This document shows positions 11,786 to 17,858 of a DNA stretch of 20,456 bases, piece by piece. Where the stretch lies: positions 1 through 20,456 of the IMG/VR virus record IMGVR_UViG_3300031857_008237; one strand, 5' to 3'. Position 1 is the first letter of the stretch. Every line of letters starts with the position of its first letter. Under the pieces are notes generated by a model. That model did not search any database. It was given only the letters and a program-made list of their open reading frames with translations, and was not told where the DNA came from. A program made the translations under genes and the position numbers. Source of the stretch: a virus.

Positions 11786-12719
11786 TTCTTGCTCCTTCGT
11801 GTGAAATACCCACATCAAGACAGGTACGATCTGAGAACTCGTGTCGAATCTTTTCTTTAGATTCTGTGAGAGCTAGTATATAACCACCTCCACCAGCACC
11901 TAACAATTTAGCACCAAGTGCTTCTGCTTCTTTACACCGTTCATACATATTATCTATATCGTTATTCGATATTTCATTACTCATTTGTTTCTTAAGAACC
12001 CAAGCAGAATTAAGAAGTCGACCGTATTCAAGTGGATTTACTTTTTGAGTGCCTTGCATCTCTGCTATACGAGCGAGTTCACGAATAGTAAAAGTCTTAG
12101 CTTCAAAATTAATACTATCTAAAATCTTAGATGCATGATGTTCCATATTTGTAGGAATCAAAATCATATAGTTCTCGATACTATTCGAATCAAGGCGCTT
12201 TACATCAACTCTTCCTTGGCCAAGATCATTAGCGTACTCAATGTAGTTCATACCACCAAATGCAGATGCAAACTGATCTTGCATGCCAATATTCCAGCCA
12301 CACAAATCAATTTCAATATGGCATGCAGTTTTTGCTACTCCATATGGATTTATATATTCATAACCAAGGTATGCACTGAGCGCCTTGACAAGAGCACACG
12401 CAAACGCTGACGATCCACCAAGACCATTTCCAATCGTCGGAATATCTGCAAATGAAGTGATTTCAATATTTGACTTAATACCAAAAAACTTGAGAGCATT
12501 ACGAACAATATCGTTCTGAATATCTTCTACATTTGTCACAAGTTCTTGTTTTGAATAAGATACTTTAATGTGTTTATGTGGTGTCTGCATGACTGCTACG
12601 TAGACATACTTATCAATAGCAGTAGAGATTGTAGCGCCACCCCATTGAGCAAAGTGAGTAGGAATATCACTACCCCCACCGAAAAAACTAACTCTGAGTG
12701 GTGCCTTGGATAAGATCAC
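11769..12719 (-). CDS. GHMP kinase, heptose 7-phosphate kinase (HddA)-like
   Basis: 316 residues with the three GHMP motifs: APLRVSFFGGGSD at the N-terminus (6-18), the ATP loop PTIGNGLGGSSA (94-105), and KLLGAGGGGYIL near 271. The FFGGGSD form is that of the HddA subfamily, which phosphorylates D-glycero-D-manno-heptose 7-phosphate at C1 on the way to GDP-heptose; other sugars (fucose kinase-like) are possible. GTG start at 12719 with AAGGA 8 bases upstream. It overlaps the glycosyltransferase by 32 bases and GmhA by 17, a tightly coupled set. Confidence 0.85.
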   Translation of the reverse strand: MILSKAPLRVSFFGGGSDIPTHFAQWGGATISTAIDKYVYVAVMQTPHKHIKVSYSKQELVTNVEDIQNDIVRNALKFFGIKSNIEITSFADIPTIGNGLGGSSAFACALVKALSAYLGYEYINPYGVAKTACHIEIDLCGWNIGMQDQFASAFGGMNYIEYANDLGQGRVDVKRLDSNSIENYMILIPTNMEHHASKILDSINFEAKTFTIRELARIAEMQGTQKVNPLEYGRLLNSAWVLKKQMSNEISNNDIDNMYERCKEAEALGAKLLGAGGGGYILALTESKEKIRHEFSDRTCLDVGISHEGARIVYRD

Positions 12720-13677
12720 GGTGTTGTTCCTTTAATGATGCAATAAGACCCTTCCACTTCGGCATAATTGATTCCCAAGAGAATCGAGTATCAGTATAAG
12801 TTTTAATAAAACTTAGAAGGTTTGTTAAGTCATTATTTTGTATGTTTTCAATAGCATACATAAGAGTATGAGCGAAAATATTAGCATGAAGATTTTGATC
12901 TTCATGATCTCCATCATATTGTACTGTTAGACCACCACATGTATCAGAAAGAGCAGAGAAGTTAGGGTGAACAGCCAAACAACCAGCAGACATAGCCTCG
13001 ATAAGAGATCTGCATGAGGTTTCAGGCCAGATACAAGGGTATGCAAAAATGTGTGCTCTTTGATATGCTGCACGAACTGTCTCCTGATCTGCCCAACCAT
13101 GATAGTTAATTTGTGGGTGTTCTTTCATTCTCTTGAAGAGAGGTTCATATTGTTGATCTCTGCTTTCCCAGCCTGGACCATAGATACCAAACGATGAGAA
13201 AACATCTAGTTCAATGTTTGGATACCGTTCAGCTAAAGCACAGAACACAGGAACTAGAATCTCTAGTCCACGATGAGGTGTGGATGTATAAATGAGACGT
13301 ATCTTATCCTTTGGCTTTTCAACAAATGGAATTGGTTCAACACCAGTTTCAATAACTGATGACTGATGACTATATGGAACTCCAAGATAGTCACGATACT
13401 GTTGATATTGCCAGTTGCTGCTAAAGACCAACTTATCAAAGCGTTCTCTTGAAGCCGGGTCTTTAAGATGTGCAGCTTCTGGGTCGAGAGGTAAATCGTG
13501 GAGATGATAGATCTTAATTCGGTTAGGATCAAGGTCGCGGACGCGAGCAGTGATAATTTGAATACCATCGAGCTCTTCCCTTGTAAGTCGATTGAAGAGG
13601 CCTCGTGTGGTAAGTTCTGTTCCACCATTCGACTCCTTGTTGAGCTCATTCAATTCAATTAGATCTTCATTATTCAT
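12688..13677 (-). CDS. GT4-family glycosyltransferase
   Basis: 329 residues from ATG 13677 (GGAG 6 bases upstream; overlaps the HAD stop by 8 bases). It has the GT-B layout: an N-terminal domain with ESNGGTELTTRGL (GT4 donor/acceptor loop) and IYHLHDLPLD, the linker FSSNWQYQQYRDYLGVP, and a C-terminal domain with LIYTSTPHRGLEILVPVF and YPCIWPETSCRSLIEAMSAG. The last is the E-x7-E nucleotide-sugar site of retaining GT4 enzymes. It would transfer a sugar, probably the heptose made by the neighbouring enzymes, to a lipid, protein or glycan acceptor. No membrane segment is visible. Confidence 0.88.
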   Translation of the reverse strand: MNNEDLIELNELNKESNGGTELTTRGLFNRLTREELDGIQIITARVRDLDPNRIKIYHLHDLPLDPEAAHLKDPASRERFDKLVFSSNWQYQQYRDYLGVPYSHQSSVIETGVEPIPFVEKPKDKIRLIYTSTPHRGLEILVPVFCALAERYPNIELDVFSSFGIYGPGWESRDQQYEPLFKRMKEHPQINYHGWADQETVRAAYQRAHIFAYPCIWPETSCRSLIEAMSAGCLAVHPNFSALSDTCGGLTVQYDGDHEDQNLHANIFAHTLMYAIENIQNNDLTNLLSFIKTYTDTRFSWESIMPKWKGLIASLKEQHRDLIQGTTQS

Positions 13678-14011
13678 CAATATCTCCGATAAATTCACGG
13701 TCAGCAAGGAAGAAGTACTCTTTATCATTGAAAGCTTTATCATCGATCCATATATCGTATGACGGCTTTCCTAGACGAACTTCGTGGAACTTGCATCCCC
13801 AGTCATTTAGTTGTTGGTTGGTAAGTTCGGTCCAGTCGATTCCCGACCCTGAACCACGGGCAGTCCAATAGATGATGGTGTGCCCTTGATCGTATAGTTT
13901 ATTTATCTCTTCGATACGATGATAGAATGGGATGGACATATCATAACGATGTACATCATTGATCTTAGGTGTCAGACAAACAGTCTGGTCAATGTCTACC
14001 ATATAGATCAT
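13670..14011 (-). CDS. HAD-type phosphatase of the sugar cassette
   Basis: 113 residues with the HAD nucleophile motif VDIDQTVC (DxDxT, residues 5-12), YWTARGSGSGIDW (motif II Thr/Ser region) and KPSYDIWIDDKA (motif III/IV lysine and acidic pair). Small HAD proteins of this type occur in capsule and LPS loci. In this cassette it could supply the phosphatase step at C7 (the GmhB role) between kinase and nucleotidyltransferase; the substrate is inferred. It shares ATGA with the preceding gene. Confidence 0.8.
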   Translation of the reverse strand: MIYMVDIDQTVCLTPKINDVHRYDMSIPFYHRIEEINKLYDQGHTIIYWTARGSGSGIDWTELTNQQLNDWGCKFHEVRLGKPSYDIWIDDKAFNDKEYFFLADREFIGDIDE

Positions 14012-14304
14012 GGTTCTTCACTAAATCCAATAATCGAATCATAGCGGAATGAACGCCATCCCTGGGCTTCTACATCCCATACTGCTAAAACGTCTGGATT
14101 CGGAGTCTTCTTTTGTACCGCTTCTTCAATATCAGTCTGAGCTGGAAGAAGATCTGATTTTAATGTACAAAGCATCTTACGCTCTGTACCATCTTTCTTT
14201 ACAAAAATTACCTGAACGACGCTCTTATGAAGAGCTTCTTTTAAGTAATTATTCTGCCAGGAAGTGCTGCTCTGGTCTGTTGTAGTATTCAATGAGTTTG
14301 TCAT
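14008..14304 (-). CDS. Conserved SH3-like phage protein (DUF2693-like)
   Basis: 98 residues. The C-terminal half, VQVIFVKKDGTERKMLCTLK, then VLAVWDVEAQGWRSFRYDSI, has the form of the small beta-barrel DUF2693 proteins common in T4-like cyanophages and relatives, of unknown function. ATG 14304 is chosen (AAGG 9 bases upstream); it overlaps the glutaredoxin gene by 56 bases, an unusually large overlap here, and no ATG, GTG or TTG lies after the glutaredoxin stop. Confidence 0.7.
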   Translation of the reverse strand: MTNSLNTTTDQSSTSWQNNYLKEALHKSVVQVIFVKKDGTERKMLCTLKSDLLPAQTDIEEAVQKKTPNPDVLAVWDVEAQGWRSFRYDSIIGFSEEP

Positions 14305-14500
14305 AACCACCAACCTTATTTTCATCAATAATAATAAAAGGAACTGTCTTTACTTCTGGAAAGATACTAATGAATTCTTCTCTAGTCAAATCAACGCCAA
14401 TCTTCATTTCTGTGTATGACTGTTGCTTAAGACTAAAGAAGTTTTTTGCCTGCACACAATACGGACAATTGTCTTTTGTGTAAAGTACAATATTACTCAT
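14249..14500 (-). CDS. Glutaredoxin
   Basis: 83 residues from ATG 14500, which overlaps the previous stop (ATGAGTAA). It has a classical glutaredoxin fold: beta strand SNIVLYTKDNCPYCVQAKNF with redox motif CPYC (residues 11-14), the TVPFIIID cis-Pro loop, and GGYDKLIEYY. It can pass electrons from glutathione or host thioredoxin/glutaredoxin reductases to the phage ribonucleotide reductase in the same transcription unit, a role like T4 NrdC. An upstream extension of 19 residues in the ORF lies inside the preceding gene. Confidence 0.9.
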   Translation of the reverse strand: MSNIVLYTKDNCPYCVQAKNFFSLKQQSYTEMKIGVDLTREEFISIFPEVKTVPFIIIDENKVGGYDKLIEYYNRPEQHFLAE

Positions 14501-14759
14501 CAGAACTCTTTCCTTTATAGAGATTAGATGTAGCGCGAGGATCGCCATAAACTTCATTAGCGCGCTTCTTTACAAAGGGCATATTCTTAGAAATTCCACG
14601 AACGGTGATCCAAGGATTCAAGCCTTTCTTCCACGCAGCAATCTTATTCAACGCACTTTCAATTCCAGCTCGAGCGCTCCGAGCTTCTTTAACACCATTC
14701 ACAACAGATCTCCGCTGTGACTTCGAAGTCAGCGCCTTACGAATTTTCTTTTTACCCAT
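14493..14759 (-). CDS. Small basic conserved phage protein
   Basis: 88 residues, ATG 14759 overlapping the methyltransferase stop (TAATG). It begins with the strongly basic MGKKKIRKALTSKSQRRS and contains ITVRGISKN and GDPRATSNLYKGKS. It looks like a soluble nucleic-acid-binding or ribosome-like protein; I recall similar T4-like cyanophage hypotheticals. Function unknown. Confidence 0.7.
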   Translation of the reverse strand: MGKKKIRKALTSKSQRRSVVNGVKEARSARAGIESALNKIAAWKKGLNPWITVRGISKNMPFVKKRANEVYGDPRATSNLYKGKSSDE

Positions 14760-15310
14760 TATGTATTCTCCTTAGCAGCATTCCAACAATTACCATATCT
14801 ACTCACGTGATTTAAACTATCATTTACGGCTCGATATACTGGCTCATGATTATAATCATGTCCTGCAATAATACCACCCGGTTTAACTTTTGGTAACCAT
14901 GCTGCAATATCTGCAACTACAGAATCATAGTCATGTGCAGCATCAATAAAAACAAAATCAATACTGTTGTTAACATATGTGGCCGCGGCAGCTACACTTT
15001 CTGATTGAGTAACGTTATAATAACCTTCAACTGGCGACATGTTCGCTTTAAAAGCATTATATAGTGTATTATTGATTACGTCTAGATCTCCAGATAATTC
15101 TTCACTTCCCAAAAAATTATCGATAGCATCAAAACGAATATCTTTACCACTATTAATAATTTCAACAGCCATAAAGGAAGTCGATCGGCCTTTCCATGAA
15201 CCAACTTCTACAAAGTGAGCTGGCGATGGTGACTGGCGAACAATATCAGAATAAAAGCTAAAATCAACTTCATTAAAATATCCTTCGACATTATTAGCAA
15301 AATGTTCCAT
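14759..15310 (-). CDS. Class I SAM methyltransferase (Methyltransf_24-like)
   Basis: 183 residues. Motif I FVEVGSWKGRSTSFMAVE (about 33-50), the acidic strand-2 end FDAIDNFLG, and DFVFIDAAHDYDSVVADI followed by PKVKPGGIIAGHDYN are those of the Methyltransf_24 group, which methylate sugars, small molecules or glycopeptides. Next to the HAD, glycosyltransferase and heptose enzymes it may methylate a sugar; this is inference. Its SD is AAGGA in TAAGGATACATAATGG. The gene before it ends 9 bases upstream. Confidence 0.85.
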   Translation of the reverse strand: MEHFANNVEGYFNEVDFSFYSDIVRQSPSPAHFVEVGSWKGRSTSFMAVEIINSGKDIRFDAIDNFLGSEELSGDLDVINNTLYNAFKANMSPVEGYYNVTQSESVAAAATYVNNSIDFVFIDAAHDYDSVVADIAAWLPKVKPGGIIAGHDYNHEPVYRAVNDSLNHVSRYGNCWNAAKENT

Positions 15311-15319
15311 TATGTATCC

Positions 15320-15415
15320 TTACTTTTTGTTTTTCCGACCATTACGGGCTTTGCGCTTTGTCGAACCAATTTTACGACGACCTTTACGAGGGCGATTCTT
15401 TGACGGATGTGGCAT
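15320..15415 (-). CDS. 31-residue highly basic miniprotein
   Basis: The ATG at 15415 has GAGG 6 bases upstream, and it is the first gene after the promoter 15476-15448. The product MPHPSKNRPRKGRRKIGSTK, RKARNGRKNKK is about half Lys/Arg, as expected of a nucleic-acid-binding peptide; a similar peptide is conserved in T4-like cyanophages as I recall. Function unknown. Confidence 0.65.
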   Translation of the reverse strand: MPHPSKNRPRKGRRKIGSTKRKARNGRKNKK

Positions 15416-15446
15416 TTTTCACCTCAGTTATAATATGTTATAAGTA

Positions 15447-15833
15447 TTATATAATACTTTTCTCAATTAATGTCAACTCATTTTCTCTATCTATATACTT
15501 ATACTCTACTTTAGTGGGATTCCATTCTTCAATAGCATCAAATACATCTTGAATATTGAGTGCACTGCATGTGTATACGTCAAGTTGTGCTAGAGCAGGT
15601 TCTGCTTCATCCCAAACATGAAGAGCAATATGAGAAGTTTCGATAATAGTTACAGCAGTTAATCCTTGATTACCAACCATATCAGAATATACTGCATATG
15701 GACCCATAAGTATGTTCATGCCAATCTTATCGACGAGATTTCTCATCCAGTCTTTTATTTCGTGTGGCAAATATGGAGGTTCGCTCAGCTCTGCTCTTAC
15801 AATTAAATGCTTATGTTCTAATATCTTACCCAC
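15447..15833 (-). CDS. speD: SpeD-like S-adenosylmethionine decarboxylase homologue
   Basis: 128 residues from GTG 15833, with AGGAG 10 bases upstream; an ATG at 15878 would add 15 residues inside the GIY-YIG gene and has no SD. SpeD enzymes self-cleave before a serine to form a pyruvoyl group and decarboxylate SAM for spermidine synthesis. The region TIIETSHIALHVWDE aligns with the usual VIAESHLTIHTWPE: the Ser, the next His and the later DVYTC cysteine are kept, but the residue before the Ser is Thr instead of Glu. The C-terminus (LTLIEKSII) is encoded over the next promoter. SpeD is known from T4-like cyanophages. Confidence 0.8.
   Translation of the reverse strand: MGKILEHKHLIVRAELSEPPYLPHEIKDWMRNLVDKIGMNILMGPYAVYSDMVGNQGLTAVTIIETSHIALHVWDEAEPALAQLDVYTCSALNIQDVFDAIEEWNPTKVEYKYIDRENELTLIEKSII
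15448..15476 (-). promoter_or_regulatory. Sigma70-type promoter overlapping the speD 3' end
   Basis: TTGACA (15476-15471), 17-bp spacer, TATATA (15453-15448). It lies within the last codons of speD and serves the 15415 miniprotein, the methyltransferase and the genes beyond. Confidence 0.7.
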
Positions 15834-15834
15834 C

Positions 15835-16254
15835 TCATAAAGTCTCCTGTTCGGGGTTAAAGAGTAGAGCCTTGACATGACTCGCTTGAATTTTACAACT
15901 TACCCAGTTATTGTAAAATTTTGGATCTAGTATTGCATCATGATCAAAAATATACTTTGTTTCAAAGTAATTGCACTCACCACGAGATTTACATAAACGA
16001 AGAATAGTTCGTTTGAAGTTCTCTTTGCCGTACACTTCTATGTCTGCCTTTAAGGCGGGAGAAGACCCGTAATAGTCGTCCCAATCGGACTCTACACGGA
16101 TCTTCTTCCTTTTACCTTTGACAGTCTTGTATCCAGCTTTTGTAAGATACTTACGACCTATGTATTTCTTACCATTGGTCAGATTTTCAATAAGGTATAC
16201 GAAACCATACCATTCGCCATCATGAACAAATTCTTTGTCTTCGAATAACCACAT
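15835..16254 (-). CDS. GIY-YIG nuclease
   Basis: 139 residues from ATG 16254 (GGA 8 bases upstream). The nuclease core is clear: GFVYLIENLTNGKKYIGRKY (the GIY strand appears as FVY and the YIG as YIG with its Arg), DWDDYYGSSPALKADIEVYG, KENFKRTIL, and EUxE-like LCKSRGECNYFETKYIFD with the catalytic Glu. Beyond it there is no DNA-binding module, so it is close to the small GIY-YIG proteins of T4-like phages rather than a full homing enzyme. It may act on host DNA or as a Seg-type enzyme. It ends TGA at 15837-15835, overlapping the region where speD starts. Confidence 0.85.
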   Translation of the reverse strand: MWLFEDKEFVHDGEWYGFVYLIENLTNGKKYIGRKYLTKAGYKTVKGKRKKIRVESDWDDYYGSSPALKADIEVYGKENFKRTILRLCKSRGECNYFETKYIFDHDAILDPKFYNNWVSCKIQASHVKALLFNPEQETL

Positions 16255-16286
16255 AAATCTATTCCATAACAAGCGGAAAGATTTAT

Positions 16287-16424
16287 TTATTCATCTTCTT
16301 CTTCATCAAAAAGATCTTTAAGATCAAGTTCCTCTGCACAAAATGGACAGAACGTAGGCCGAGTTGTAGTATCAGTAAGTATTTTAAATTCTTCCTCACA
16401 CGAGGAGCATGTTGTCCAATCCAT
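16287..16424 (-). CDS. 45-residue zinc-ribbon miniprotein
   Basis: ATG 16424 overlaps the nrdB stop (TAATG). MDWTTCSSCEEEFKILTDTT, TRPTFCPFCAEELDLKD, then an acidic tail LFDEEEDE. Two CxxC pairs (residues 6/9 and 26/29) form a single zinc ribbon, a typical protein- or nucleic-acid-interaction module. The tail is highly acidic. It might contact a polymerase or the reductase; nothing direct shows this. Confidence 0.75.
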   Translation of the reverse strand: MDWTTCSSCEEEFKILTDTTTRPTFCPFCAEELDLKDLFDEEEDE

Positions 16425-17509
16425 TATAATTGAAATCCCTTAAAAGTATTTTCATCTAAATCTTTTTTAACACCACCATTGATATAGCTGGTGATTTCTG
16501 TTTCTTGAGGAGCAACTTGTACGTCAGATCCTGCAATCCATTTCTGTGTCCATGGAAGAGGGTTAACTCCAGGTTTACCATTTAATCCAATAGCACCCAT
16601 ACGCTTAGCTGCAATATGGTCTACGTAGTCGCAAAGCAATTGCTCATTCAGTCCTATCATAGACCCATCTTTAAACAGATATCGTGCCCACTCTTTCTCC
16701 TGTTCAACTACAGAATAGAACATCTTAATGCACTCTTCACGAGTCTCTTCTTGTATGCGAGCAAAGTCCTCATCTTCTTTCGGCAGAATTTTGAGGAGTT
16801 GCTGAGTAGAGGCAAGATGAATGTTCTCATCTCTGGCAATGAGTTTGATGATCTTAGCGTTACCTTCCATTTTCTTGACTTCAGCAAACGCCCATGAACA
16901 CGCAAAGGACACATAGAATCTTACTCCTTCCAGTGCATTCACTGCATTGAGACACAGCCACAGTGCCTTCTTATGGTCATACATATGCTTCTTGTCATGT
17001 TGGAAGAGAGAGTACTGATTGTTGGATTTGATTAATCGATCGTAGTGTTTTGAGATGTCTCCGGCGCACTCTGAGATTTCTTCAATGTCGAGCATTTCAT
17101 CAAATACCCGCGACGGATCTGAATATACGTTTCGAATGATGTGAGTGTAGGATCTACTATGAATCGTCTCGGAAAATGCCCAAGTTTGGATCCAGGTTTC
17201 GAGTTCGGGGAGCGAACATATCGGAAGAAAAGCCAAGCTAGGCGCGCGTCCCTGTACAGAGTCAAGAAGAATTTGCCGCTTGAGATTAGATGTAAAGATA
17301 TGCTTTTCATGATCGTTCAGTCCTTTAAAGTCTTTACCATCACGAGAAAGATCTATTTCTTCTGGTCTCCAGAAAAACCCAAGTTGTTTTTCAGTTAACT
17401 TTTCAAAAATATTATACCGCTGTTTATCATAGCGAGCAATATTAACCGGTTCTCCGAAGAAACACGGTTGCTCAGTATTATCAATTTTATTTTGTGTAAA
17501 CACACTCAT
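16424..17509 (-). CDS. nrdB: Ribonucleotide reductase class Ia, beta subunit
   Basis: 361 residues. NrdB carries the diiron-tyrosyl radical that NrdA uses. Readable landmarks are FFWRPEEIDLSRD (first iron Asp region), PELETWIQTWAFSETIHSRS (E115 and H118 equivalents), with SYTHIIRN following, containing the radical Tyr122 equivalent, and later EGVRFYVSFACSWAF and KLIARDENIHLAS (E238, H241). The C-terminal FQL is the tail that binds NrdA, as in E. coli. A 58-residue protein lies between nrdA's side of the operon and this gene. Confidence 0.97.
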   Translation of the reverse strand: MSVFTQNKIDNTEQPCFFGEPVNIARYDKQRYNIFEKLTEKQLGFFWRPEEIDLSRDGKDFKGLNDHEKHIFTSNLKRQILLDSVQGRAPSLAFLPICSLPELETWIQTWAFSETIHSRSYTHIIRNVYSDPSRVFDEMLDIEEISECAGDISKHYDRLIKSNNQYSLFQHDKKHMYDHKKALWLCLNAVNALEGVRFYVSFACSWAFAEVKKMEGNAKIIKLIARDENIHLASTQQLLKILPKEDEDFARIQEETREECIKMFYSVVEQEKEWARYLFKDGSMIGLNEQLLCDYVDHIAAKRMGAIGLNGKPGVNPLPWTQKWIAGSDVQVAPQETEITSYINGGVKKDLDENTFKGFQL

Positions 17510-17513
17510 TTAA

Positions 17514-17690
17514 TTAGCTTTCTTCTTCCCATTCAATTTGGTGATAAGCCACGACTCGTTCAAATGTTTTTCCATTATATTCTAAAACCAATTCAGTAGC
17601 AGTACTATTAGTACGTCTATTTAAAGAAACAAGTCGATACCATTTACCAACATCTTCCCAATTGTCCGTGTTCAACATGATATAATTCAT
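17514..17690 (-). CDS. Small conserved phage protein (58 aa)
   Basis: ATG 17690 with AGGAG 6 bases upstream. It begins MNYIMLNTDNWEDVGKWYRL and has beta-like, aromatic-rich strands (WYRLVSLNRRT, ELVLEYNGKTFERVVAYH) ending WEEES. Located in the nrd operon, five bases before nrdB. A small SH3/WYL-like barrel is possible. Function unknown. Confidence 0.7.
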   Translation of the reverse strand: MNYIMLNTDNWEDVGKWYRLVSLNRRTNSTATELVLEYNGKTFERVVAYHQIEWEEES

Positions 17691-17702
17691 AATCAACTCC
17701 TG

Positions 17703-17846
17703 TTATCGGCGACCTTGGCCTCGATATGCTTTGAAGGATCTCTTCTTGTGTTTATTCATAGTAGAAAATTTAGGACGTCTTATGTCTTGTGAGGTTCCAG
17801 TTGTAATTTTTACATGTGCGTCTTTTGATGAAACAGATTTTGCCAT
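17703..17846 (-). CDS. 47-residue basic miniprotein of the nrd operon
   Basis: ATG 17846 with AGGAG 6 bases upstream. MAKSVSSKDAHVKITTGTSQ, DIRRPKFSTMNKHKKRSFKA, YRGQGRR: a hydrophilic, strongly basic peptide without hydrophobic core, similar (from memory) to one conserved in T4-like cyanophages. Its start is 13 bases after the nrdA stop and it may bind nucleic acid. Function unknown. Confidence 0.7.
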   Translation of the reverse strand: MAKSVSSKDAHVKITTGTSQDIRRPKFSTMNKHKKRSFKAYRGQGRR

Positions 17847-17858
17847 TTAATACTCCTG

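Noticed and set aside
13890-13905. GATAAATA-like late box in the HAD gene, and similar near-matches at 3802 and 16284
   Set aside because: They differ from TATAAATA in the first base or bases and lie within coding sequence or at stop codons in AT-rich DNA; not distinguishable from chance.
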